Shown here: piece after piece, positions 26,787-35,064 of the stretch | How the letters are laid out: each line of letters starts with the position of its first letter | How positions within the stretch are numbered: position 1 is the first letter of the stretch | Assembly (NCBI GenBank): GCA_041741535.1 | Contig: JBGSJV010000146.1 | Location: forward strand, 3,959 to 67,958 | Origin: M30B19 sp041741535 | Lineage (GTDB): Bacteria; Planctomycetota; Planctomycetia; Pirellulales; Pirellulaceae | DNA length: 64,000 nt | Direction: 5' to 3' | The notes under the pieces: model-generated | Told to the model about the DNA's origin: nothing | The model's input: only the letters and a program-made list of their open reading frames with translations | Databases searched by the model: none | Translations under genes and position numbers: made by a program

Positions 26787-29576
26787 ATGACACCAATTTG
26801 GCGAATTTTGTGGTACGCTGGGTTCGCGAGTCTCCTCGTAGTTTTCGCCGACTCGCCGTGTGGCCACGCTCAAGAACTTGACGAAGCAACGGAAGCGTCG
26901 CCCGACTATCTACGAGATATCGAGCCAATACTGACCGAACATTGTCTTGCCTGTCATGGACCGGATCGAGGCACCAGTGGCTTGCGTGTGGATCGCTGGA
27001 AGAGCTTGCTTGAAGGTGGCGAATACGGCGTACCGGCGATTGTGCCTGGAAAACCCGAGACTAGCTTTCTCTTGCAAGTTGTCGACGGCACCAGCGACGA
27101 GCTGACGATGCCACCCGAAGGCAACGAACCACTGAGCGACGAACAGGTCACGCTCCTTCGTCAATGGATCGCCGCCGGAGCCGTTGTCCCGGAAGACTTT
27201 CAGCGCGACGACGAAGATCCCAAACAATGGTGGTCGCTGCGTCCGCTTCAGTCTCCCGCAGTGCCGACCGCTGCCGCGGCAATTGACCACTTGATCGAAG
27301 CCAAACTACATGACCAGGGACTTGCGTTTTCGGCTCCCGCGGACCGCGTCGCCTTGATTCGACGTTTGTACTTTGTGATGCTGGGTCTGCCTCCTTCGCC
27401 CGCGGAAGTTGAAGAGTTTGTTCGCGACCCGGACCCAAACGCTTGGGAACGATTGGTCGATCGCGTCTTGGCTAGTCCCCACTACGGAGAACGCTGGGCG
27501 CGGCACTGGTTGGACGTGGTTCGTTTTGGAGAAACGGATGGCTATGAAACCAACCGCGAACGCCCGAACGCCTGGCGTTATCGCGATTGGGTGATCGAAG
27601 CGTTCAATAGGGACATGCCGTACCACGACTTCGTGCGTTATCAGATTGCGGGTGATGTTTTGGGCCAACCGATTGGAACGAGCTTCTTGGTTGGCGGGCC
27701 GCACGATATCGTCAAGAGTCCCGATCCATTGTTGACCTTGACCCAGCGGCAAGATGAGTTGACAGACATGGTCGCGACCGTCGGCAGTGCCTTCTTAGGG
27801 TTGACCATCGGTTGTGCTCGTTGTCACAACCACAAGTTTGATCCGATTTCGCAAACCGATTTTTATGCGATGCAGGCGATCTTTGCGGGAGTCTATCACG
27901 GTGAAAGTCCGCTCCCGCTGCAGTTCTCCGAATCGGCAGCGGAACAACTGGCGATCGACGCCGATTTCAGGCGATGGCAGCACGACTTATGGACTCACTG
28001 CCGAACTCAGCCTGCGAACACGATCGTGTGGCCACCTGTCGACGCCGCCTTTAATATCGAATTGTTCGAACCGCAAGTGGCGAAGCTACTACGCTTCACG
28101 ATCCACGCCACAAACGCCAGCGAACCATGCCTAGATGAACTCGAGATATTTGCTGGGGAACAACAAGTTGGATTAGCGGCTCAAGGAGCCCGAGTGTCTA
28201 GTTCCGGCACTTACCCGAACAATCCCAAGCATCGCTTGGAACATCTCAACGACGGGCGTTACGGAAATGACTTCAGTTGGATCAGCGATACGTCGGGAAC
28301 CGGCTGGGTACAAATCGAGTGGAATGATCCAGTTGCGGTCGACCGAGTTCAATGGGCTCGCGATCGCAAATCGGAATTTGCCGACCGTCTCGCGACGAAT
28401 TACACGATCGAGTTGTCTTCGGACGAAGTGACATGGACGACCGTGGCAAGTTCGCAGCGCCGCTTGCCGATGGGCAGTCGCGAATCCAACGTGTACGATC
28501 AAATCTTGGTCGCTGCGGCAACGGATTATAGTGAGGGTACCTTCGGCCAGAGATTAAGTGCCATTCGCCAACGCTACCAGTTACTGGCGGGACCGTCCAA
28601 GGCGTTTTGTGGAACCTTTGCTCAACCGGGGACCACTCACAAGTTGTTTCGCGGTGATCCGCTGTCCCCGCGCGAAGAAGTTGGTCCCGAAACCTTGGAG
28701 ATCTTGGGACGATTGAACCTGCCGCCGAATGCTTCTGATCAAGATCGACGTTTGGCGTTGGCCAATGCTTTGGTTCAAGAAGACAACCCGTTGCTGGCGC
28801 GTGTGATTGTTAATCGTTTGTGGCAGTATCATTTTGGGGTGGGCATCGTCGAGACAGCGAGCGACTTTGGTCGGAACGCGGCTTTGCCATCTCATCCCGA
28901 GCTATTGGACTGGTTGGCCCTGCGACTTCGCGAACACGATGGATCATTGAAGCAACTGCACCGAGAAATCTTGCTTTCGCGGACTTGGCAGCAAAGCAGT
29001 TTGCCTAATGAGACGGGGCTACAAAAGGATGCGGGCGGACGATTGCTTTGGCGTTATCCGCCGCGTCGTTTGGAAGCCGAGATTATTCGAGATCAGATTT
29101 TGGCTGTCAGTGGCTCGCTGCAACTCAGCGGTGGTGGGCCCGGTTTTAGTGCGTTTGTCGTGGACATGGAGAACGTGCGACACTACCATCCGTTGGAGTC
29201 CTACGGTCCAGAACATTTTCGCCGGATGATCTATCAGACCAAGGTTCGCCAAGAGCAAGATGCGGTGTTTGGGGCCTTCGATTGCCCGGACGGAACCCAA
29301 ATTGCACCGCAGCGCAGTCGTTCGACGACGCCGTTGCAGGCCTTGAATCTGTTCAACAGTGGATTTGTGCAGCAACAAGCCGAGACGATGGCGCGACGAT
29401 TGGAGCAGTGGAGTCCCGACGCCGAAAGGCAGATTCACTATGCGTTTGAATTGGTGTATTCTCGCGTGCCGGAAGCGGACGAGTTGGCGGAACTCCAACC
29501 GTTCGTGACGGATCAGGGGCTACCGGCCATGTGCCGGGTACTTCTGAACTCGAATGAGTTCCTGTTTATTCATTGA
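26787..29576 (+). CDS. DUF1549/DUF1553 protein with PSCyt1 cytochrome and F5/8C domains
   Basis: 929 residues. A signal peptide (ILWYAGFASLLVVFADSPCG) leads to a planctomycete cytochrome C domain with CLACH at about residue 53 and a MPPEG segment. The DUF1549 region follows (about 165-370; HYGERWARHWLDVVRFGETD, and a second CARCH motif near 343). A discoidin-like (F5/8 type C) segment spans about 440-570 (WVQIEWNDPVAVDRVQWA), then DUF1553 to the end (LLARVIVNRLWQYHFGVGIV; TPLQALNLFNSGFV). Such proteins are exported, probable haem-binding proteins expanded in planctomycetes and often proposed in polysaccharide breakdown, without proof. They usually sit beside a DUF1501 gene; here the only DUF1501 gene is 24 kb away. 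Confidence 0.9.
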   Translation: MTPIWRILWYAGFASLLVVFADSPCGHAQELDEATEASPDYLRDIEPILTEHCLACHGPDRGTSGLRVDRWKSLLEGGEYGVPAIVPGKPETSFLLQVVDGTSDELTMPPEGNEPLSDEQVTLLRQWIAAGAVVPEDFQRDDEDPKQWWSLRPLQSPAVPTAAAAIDHLIEAKLHDQGLAFSAPADRVALIRRLYFVMLGLPPSPAEVEEFVRDPDPNAWERLVDRVLASPHYGERWARHWLDVVRFGETDGYETNRERPNAWRYRDWVIEAFNRDMPYHDFVRYQIAGDVLGQPIGTSFLVGGPHDIVKSPDPLLTLTQRQDELTDMVATVGSAFLGLTIGCARCHNHKFDPISQTDFYAMQAIFAGVYHGESPLPLQFSESAAEQLAIDADFRRWQHDLWTHCRTQPANTIVWPPVDAAFNIELFEPQVAKLLRFTIHATNASEPCLDELEIFAGEQQVGLAAQGARVSSSGTYPNNPKHRLEHLNDGRYGNDFSWISDTSGTGWVQIEWNDPVAVDRVQWARDRKSEFADRLATNYTIELSSDEVTWTTVASSQRRLPMGSRESNVYDQILVAAATDYSEGTFGQRLSAIRQRYQLLAGPSKAFCGTFAQPGTTHKLFRGDPLSPREEVGPETLEILGRLNLPPNASDQDRRLALANALVQEDNPLLARVIVNRLWQYHFGVGIVETASDFGRNAALPSHPELLDWLALRLREHDGSLKQLHREILLSRTWQQSSLPNETGLQKDAGGRLLWRYPPRRLEAEIIRDQILAVSGSLQLSGGGPGFSAFVVDMENVRHYHPLESYGPEHFRRMIYQTKVRQEQDAVFGAFDCPDGTQIAPQRSRSTTPLQALNLFNSGFVQQQAETMARRLEQWSPDAERQIHYAFELVYSRVPEADELAELQPFVTDQGLPAMCRVLLNSNEFLFIH

Positions 29577-29581
29577 CCTGT

Positions 29582-29606
29582 CGACCGACGTGTAGGACGT
29601 TGGTCG
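29582..29606 (+). terminator. Hairpin after the DUF1553 gene
   Basis: CGACCGACGT and ACGTTGGTCG pair over ten positions with one G-U pair and a 5-base loop, six bases after the stop codon. No T-run follows, so it may reduce rather than stop read-through into cstA. Confidence 0.4.
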
Positions 29607-29647
29607 TGGGCGGGTTTGGGTCCTCCAAGTAGAAATTGTGTCGCGCG

Positions 29648-31576
29648 ATGAGCACTTTGATTGTTGTTTTGGTCACGGTCGTGGCGTTGGTAAGCGCGTA
29701 TCGAATCTACGGTTCTTATCTGGCGGAAAAGATCTTTCAGTTGAATGACGGTCGTTTGGTTCCGTCACGAGAAATGGAGGATCAAATCGACTTTGTGCCC
29801 ACTCGGAAGAGTGTCGTGTTTGGGCACCACTTTACCAGCATTGCGGGAACAGGGCCCATTGTCGGCCCCGCATTGGCGGTGTTTTGGGGCTGGCTACCGG
29901 CATTGTTATGGGTTTTATTGGGTGGCATTTTTGTGGGCGCGGTACATGACTTCGGATCGCTTGTGGTATCGCTGCGGAATCGCGGCGAGACGATTGGCCA
30001 AGTAGCTGGCCGGTTGATCAGCAAACGCACACGGTTATTGTTCTTGTTGATTTTGTTCTTTGCACTGACGGTTGTGCTGGGTATTTTTGGCTTGGTCGTG
30101 GCCCAAGTCTTCCAGCTTTATCCTTCCAGTGTGTTGGGGACCTGGATCTCCTTGCCATTGGCCGTGTTGTTCGGTTGGTTGGCCAGAAAGGGCAAGTCGG
30201 CGTCGTCCTCCATGTTGTTGGTGATGATGTTAGTGATCTATGGTTCGGTTTGGTTAGGAGCCTACCATATGCCGATTCGGTTGGAGCCCGACAAGTGGTG
30301 GGCGACGCTGGGCGGAGAGAGCCTCCCCAGTTGGGCGAACTCGGTGGTGCTATGGACCATTATTCTGTTGGTGTATTGCTATTTCGCCAGCGTGATGCCG
30401 GTCAGTCTGCTACTGCAACCGCGAGACTATTTGAATAGTTGGCAACTGATCATCGCACTGTGCGTGTTGGTTGCTGCGATTTGTTATGCGGGGGCAACCA
30501 ATCAAGCGGACTTGGTCGCCAGTGCCCCGGCGATGGTCGCCGCCAACGAGATGCCCGCGGGGGCACCGCCAATGTTCCCGTTCTTGTTTATCACCATTGC
30601 CTGTGGGGCCGTCAGTGGGTTTCATTGCTTGGTTTCGAGTGGAACGACCAGCAAACAAGTTGCGCAAGAATCGGACTCGCAAGCGATTGGGTTTGGCTCG
30701 ATGTTGTTGGAGAGCGGATTGGCCGTGACCGTGATCTTGGCGTGTTGTGCTGGGATCGGGATGGGTTTGTTTCAACGAACGGAAACGACCGACGCCGCTG
30801 GGAAGACTCGCTACCAGTTTGTCGCCAAAGAGTCGATCGACCCAACAAAGATGCCATCACCTGTCGCCGAGCCTGTCGTCGAAGAGGCAGCGAAGTTCGC
30901 AATTTGGCGCGAACGTTACGATCCTGCGCGATCTTGGAACGACTATCGCATGGCCGAAACGGTTGGAGCGTTTGTGGATGGTGGCGCCAGTTTTCTGACG
31001 GTGTTCAAGATTCCGTTGGTGCTGGGGCAAGCTGTATTGGCGGTGCTGGTGGCCTGTTTTGCGGCCACGACCCTGGATTCTGCAACTCGATTGCAGCGTT
31101 ACGTGATCCAAGAATTGGGAACGAATCTGAAACTGAAGCCAGTTGAAAATAAATACGTCGCGACAGGGATTGCCGTGGGGCTGGCGGCGATGATTGCTTT
31201 GATGCCCAGCAGTAGCGGCGGGCCGGGAACTGGGGGCACCATTCTGTGGCCGTTGTTCGGAGCAACCAACCAACTGTTGGCGGGGTTGGCGTTTCTGGTG
31301 ATTTTATTTTATCTGTGGCGACGAGGGATTCCGGTGCACTTCTTGGTCCTACCTTTGGTTCTAATGGCGGTGATGCCGTTGTGGGCTCTGGGCTATCAAT
31401 TGTTTGGTCCAAATGGTTTCTTGGTTGCGGGTAAAGCGCAAAACTGGGTATTGGGGAGTATTGGGGTCGCCACGATCTTTTTACAGCTCTGGATGTTTGC
31501 CGAAGCATTGTGGTTGTTGCCGAAGGTTCGTGGTCTGCGTGAGACGGCTATAGACCCGAAGTCCTCGACCAAGTGA
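29648..31576 (+). CDS. cstA: Carbon starvation protein CstA family transporter
   Basis: 642 residues from the ATG at 29648 (an in-frame ATG at 29636 is possible). It is highly hydrophobic with more than a dozen membrane spans. The N-terminal family signature is clear: FGHHFTSIAGTGPIVGPALA, then WGWLPALLWVLLGGIFVGAV and HDFGSL. The loop SGTTSKQ and the TTLDSATRLQRYV segment also match CstA/BtsT. Characterised relatives import pyruvate or peptides in carbon-limited cells; the substrate here is not known. It follows the DUF1553 gene by 71 bases with a hairpin between. Confidence 0.92.
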   Translation: MSTLIVVLVTVVALVSAYRIYGSYLAEKIFQLNDGRLVPSREMEDQIDFVPTRKSVVFGHHFTSIAGTGPIVGPALAVFWGWLPALLWVLLGGIFVGAVHDFGSLVVSLRNRGETIGQVAGRLISKRTRLLFLLILFFALTVVLGIFGLVVAQVFQLYPSSVLGTWISLPLAVLFGWLARKGKSASSSMLLVMMLVIYGSVWLGAYHMPIRLEPDKWWATLGGESLPSWANSVVLWTIILLVYCYFASVMPVSLLLQPRDYLNSWQLIIALCVLVAAICYAGATNQADLVASAPAMVAANEMPAGAPPMFPFLFITIACGAVSGFHCLVSSGTTSKQVAQESDSQAIGFGSMLLESGLAVTVILACCAGIGMGLFQRTETTDAAGKTRYQFVAKESIDPTKMPSPVAEPVVEEAAKFAIWRERYDPARSWNDYRMAETVGAFVDGGASFLTVFKIPLVLGQAVLAVLVACFAATTLDSATRLQRYVIQELGTNLKLKPVENKYVATGIAVGLAAMIALMPSSSGGPGTGGTILWPLFGATNQLLAGLAFLVILFYLWRRGIPVHFLVLPLVLMAVMPLWALGYQLFGPNGFLVAGKAQNWVLGSIGVATIFLQLWMFAEALWLLPKVRGLRETAIDPKSSTK

Positions 31577-31702
31577 TTTTCGCGGGCGGGCGAATCGAGT
31601 ACACTGGGAGCGGATGCCTGTCGTCTCAGGAGATGTTCCCGTAGTTCACCAACCGCGTCCGGGGTCGTCACTGCCCTCCTACTTTCGAAAGAAACCTGCC
31701 GC

Positions 31703-32971
31703 ATGAACCGTCAAAAATCAACGTTGCTTGGAACTTGGTGCCGGATTAGTTGTGTGGCCGCCATGGTTGGTAGTGGCTGGATGACCGCAGTATCGGCCCA
31801 GGACCCACCGTTAACCAACCATCCGCACCCGGATAAATTGGTTATTTCCAACGACTTCAAGAAGCAGATCCTAACCGAGAAGTTTTTCGCTGAAGGTGCT
31901 TCGTTTGCGGACTTCGATGGGGATCAGAAGAACGATATTGTATCGGGACCGTATTGGTACAAGGGCCCGCAGTACTCGGAACGGTTCGAGGTCTATGCGG
32001 TGGAAGAATTTCCCATCGGTAGTTATTCGCAACATTTCTTGACGTACACGTACGACTTCAACGGCGACGGTCATGTGGACATCATGCGTGTCGGATTCCC
32101 CGGTGCCGAGACAGCCTGGTATCAGAATCCTGGTCCTGCGGCGGTACACCAGAAGGAACATTGGAAACAGCACATCATCTTCGATATCACGGACAACGAG
32201 AGCCCCGGATTATGGAACCTGGTGGGTGATGAAAAGCCTGAATTCATATTCCAGACCGATGGCTACTTTGGCTTTGCAACGCCTGACCCCAACGATCCGT
32301 TTGCCAAGTGGACGTTCCATAAAGTTTCGGAGCAAATTGCGGGCGGTCGATTCTCGCATGGCATTGGAGTTGGCGATGTGGACGGCGACGGTCGGATCGA
32401 CTTCTTAACGCCGGGCGGTTGGCTGCAACAACCCGAAGATTGGACAAAAGGCGAGTTGTGGAAGTACCACCAAGTGGCTTTTGCACCAGCAGCTTCACAG
32501 ATGTACTCGTACGATTTTGATGGCGATGGTCTCAACGACATCTTGTGTGCCGTCCATGCTCATCAGTGGGGAGTCGTATGGCATCGACAAATTCGAGACA
32601 CTCAAGGCAAGATCGACTTCGAGTTGAATTGGGTTGTGGGGGTGACGCCGGACCAGACCGACCATCAGGTTGTCTTCACACAGCCGCACGCGATGGAATT
32701 GGTCGACATGGATGGTGACGGCTTGCGGGATGTCGTAACCGGAAAACGATTTTGGGCGCATAACGGCGCCGACCCAGGAGAAACGGATCCCGCGGTGTTG
32801 TACTGGTTCAAAACGGTGCGAGGCAACGGTAAGGTTCGTTTTGCTCCCCATTTGATCGACACCAACTCGGGGGTAGGTACCCAAGTGACCGTCGGCGACG
32901 TCAACGGCGACCAGAAGCCCGACGTTGTGGTCGGAAACAAAAAGGGTACGTTTTACTTCCAGCAGAATTAG
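31703..32971 (+). CDS. Secreted VCBS/FG-GAP repeat protein
   Basis: 422 residues with a signal peptide (ISCVAAMVGSGWMTAVSA). At least six FG-GAP/VCBS calcium-binding-type loops are readable: DFDGDQKND, DFNGDGHVD, DVDGDGRID, DFDGDGLND, DMDGDGLRD and DVNGDQKPD, giving an integrin-like beta-propeller. It is probably exported and Ca-binding; the partner is unknown. A TACACT -10-like hexamer lies about 100 bases upstream (31600). It is separated from cstA by 126 bases. Confidence 0.88.
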   Translation: MNRQKSTLLGTWCRISCVAAMVGSGWMTAVSAQDPPLTNHPHPDKLVISNDFKKQILTEKFFAEGASFADFDGDQKNDIVSGPYWYKGPQYSERFEVYAVEEFPIGSYSQHFLTYTYDFNGDGHVDIMRVGFPGAETAWYQNPGPAAVHQKEHWKQHIIFDITDNESPGLWNLVGDEKPEFIFQTDGYFGFATPDPNDPFAKWTFHKVSEQIAGGRFSHGIGVGDVDGDGRIDFLTPGGWLQQPEDWTKGELWKYHQVAFAPAASQMYSYDFDGDGLNDILCAVHAHQWGVVWHRQIRDTQGKIDFELNWVVGVTPDQTDHQVVFTQPHAMELVDMDGDGLRDVVTGKRFWAHNGADPGETDPAVLYWFKTVRGNGKVRFAPHLIDTNSGVGTQVTVGDVNGDQKPDVVVGNKKGTFYFQQN

Positions 32972-33296
32972 CGACCCTTCGTTTCCGCGTGCCTTCCATT
33001 CGAACCTAGCGATGTTTGGCAAAACGCGGACACGCGAAGACCGGATCATCCACAGCTCCTCAGTCGCCCCGTTTCCCAAAACGTGGGCGGTGCTGTGAAC
33101 TTCCCGTTTGAGGCAGGAACAACCTCGTCGAAAAGTTTTGGCTGCTTGTTCCAAATTTAGGCCCCTGGTGCCGTTTTCGGCCGGAAGAAATCCGCTAAAC
33201 TAGGAGGCCCTGTTGGTGGCGATTGCCCGTTTGGCCATGCCTCAGGTCGGCGGCTTTTCGGGGCGCGACTTCATTTGATTAGATAACGGATATTTT
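32972..33296. other. Intergenic spacer, nothing recognised
   Basis: 325 bases between the VCBS gene and the FabH-like gene. I see no gene or repeat. A TAAACT -10-like hexamer at 33196-33201 is the only possible signal. Confidence 0.5.
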
Positions 33297-34310
33297 GTGA
33301 AATACGCAGCTTTAGGTCCAATCGCTATCCATTATCCGGAACTAATTGAAACCAACGAATATTTAGCCGCTGCGAATCCGTCATGGGACATGGATTTGAT
33401 CGGTGAAAAGACGGGCATCTACAGTCGTCATATCGCGGCACCGGCGGAAACGGCCTCGGATTTGGGGGTCGCGGCTGCGGAAAAGTTATTCGAACAACAC
33501 AACATCGATCGCCAGTCGATTGATTTCGTCTTGCTGTGCACGCAAACGCCTGACTGTCCTCTGCCGACCACCAGTTGCATGATGCAAGAGCGGTTGGGCT
33601 TGCCGACCAAGTGTGGAGCGTTGGACTTCAACTTGGGCTGCAGCGGTTACGTCTATGGCGTGAGTTTGGCGGACGGATTGATTCGAACAGGTGCCGTCAA
33701 GCGAGTGTTGTTGATCACGGCCGAGACCTATTCAAAGTACATCAACCCCGCGGATCGCAGCTTGCGACCAATTTTTGGCGATGCGGCCGCCGCCACATTG
33801 CTGGAGGCCCATACGGAGCCAACCATCAAAGCCATGCAATTTGGGACCGATGGCTCGGGAGCGAACACGTTGTTGGTGAATCAAGGTATTCGGCCCAAGG
33901 AAAAGGCCTTGCGGCCCAGGCATCGGGCGCGTTGGGGTAGCGATCTGTATATGGATGGCCCCAGTTTGATCAACTTTGCGATCGGAGCGATCCCGGGTGT
34001 CATCGATGATGTCCTCCGCTGTGAGGGGATCTCGATGGAAGACGTGGATTTGTTTCTGATGCATCAAGCCACATTCAAAATGTTGGATCAATTACGTGAA
34101 CGACTCGGCTTGACCTTTGACAAAATGCCGTTGTGCATGCGGAATGTCGGCAACACGGTTTCTTCGACACTGCCGATTCTCATTGATGACTTGCGTCAGA
34201 AGGGTCAGTTGACTGCGGAGCAGTTGACGATGATGATTGGGTTTGGAGTGGGATGGTCGTGGGCGGCGTGCACATGGCGCGATGTGCTCGGGAACCGAAC
34301 TCTTTCTTAG
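33297..34310 (+). CDS. 3-oxoacyl-ACP synthase III (FabH-like)
   Basis: 337 residues, GTG start at 33297. The thiolase-fold catalytic triad is visible: Cys in DFNLGCSGYVYGVSLADG, His in LFLMHQATFKML, and Asn in MRNVGNTVSSTLP. The closing GFGVGWSWAACTWR segment is typical. FabH enzymes condense acyl-CoA with malonyl-ACP to start fatty acid synthesis, but planctomycetes carry several paralogues and this one may serve another pathway, so I give no firm symbol. The YqgE/AlgH gene starts 12 bases after its stop, suggesting an operon. Confidence 0.88.
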   Translation: MKYAALGPIAIHYPELIETNEYLAAANPSWDMDLIGEKTGIYSRHIAAPAETASDLGVAAAEKLFEQHNIDRQSIDFVLLCTQTPDCPLPTTSCMMQERLGLPTKCGALDFNLGCSGYVYGVSLADGLIRTGAVKRVLLITAETYSKYINPADRSLRPIFGDAAAATLLEAHTEPTIKAMQFGTDGSGANTLLVNQGIRPKEKALRPRHRARWGSDLYMDGPSLINFAIGAIPGVIDDVLRCEGISMEDVDLFLMHQATFKMLDQLRERLGLTFDKMPLCMRNVGNTVSSTLPILIDDLRQKGQLTAEQLTMMIGFGVGWSWAACTWRDVLGNRTLS

Positions 34311-34321
34311 GAATAGTTGCG

Positions 34322-34882
34322 ATGCAGGATCTCACCGGGCATCTCTTGGTAGCAGCTGCCGACATGGAAGATCCGCAATTTGCTCGGACCGTGGTGTTGC
34401 TGATTCGACACAATCCGGAAGATGGGGCCATGGGTTTGGTCTTGAACCGACCGATCAGTATTTCGCCCGCCGAGATATTCTCGAGTGTCTCGGATGAATT
34501 GGAGGTCCCCGATGGCGTGCCCGTTTGTTGGGGTGGCCCGGTCCAGGGCCCATTGGTGGTCATGCACACCCAAGACGACTTAGCCGATTTGACGGTGATG
34601 CCTGGGGTTTGTATATCAACGCAGCGAGACCGGATCTTGGAGCTATTGCGACTCGATTCCCGACCCTACAGTTTTTACTTGGGCTATTCCGGCTGGGGCA
34701 AGCAGCAACTGGAAGGAGAGTGCGAATTAGGAGGCTGGCACACCAGCCCCGCAACTCCTGAGTTGATTTTTGCAGACCCCTACGACATGTGGTCCGCGGC
34801 CTGCGGTCAAGTCAGTTGGCAAGTGATGCAACGAGATCCACGGTTAGCCAAGCAGAAACCGCGAGATCCGAATCTTAATTAA
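34322..34882 (+). CDS. YqgE/AlgH family protein
   Basis: 186 residues from the ATG at 34322 (TAGGAATAG upstream, 12 bases after the FabH-like stop). The family opening is clear: LTGHLLVAAADMEDPQFART, then VVLLIRHNPEDGAMGLVLNR, then CWGGPVQGPLVVMH, and YLGYSGWGKQQLEGE near the end. Family members are small single-domain proteins of uncertain role, named from an old link to alginate regulation. Next, 34883-35064 holds only a weak hairpin and is convergent with the SHD1 gene. Confidence 0.9.
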   Translation: MQDLTGHLLVAAADMEDPQFARTVVLLIRHNPEDGAMGLVLNRPISISPAEIFSSVSDELEVPDGVPVCWGGPVQGPLVVMHTQDDLADLTVMPGVCISTQRDRILELLRLDSRPYSFYLGYSGWGKQQLEGECELGGWHTSPATPELIFADPYDMWSAACGQVSWQVMQRDPRLAKQKPRDPNLN

Positions 34883-35064
34883 GCCGATGAAAATTCGCTG
34901 AGCAAGTCCTGGATTCTCAGCTTCCGTCCAATGGCTTTAATAAATACGGAGGTGAATGTACGAGCGTTGGTGCTCCCTCAGTCGTCACGTATCCGCATAG
35001 ATCTTCTTCACACTCTCCGCCGATTGAATTGGCCCGACCAGTACGTGCTCAAGCGTTTGTGTTT

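Noticed and set aside
32990..33030. Possible tRNA T-arm on the minus strand (GGTTCGAATGG)
   Set aside because: The pairing stem and an acceptor stem cannot be built around it.
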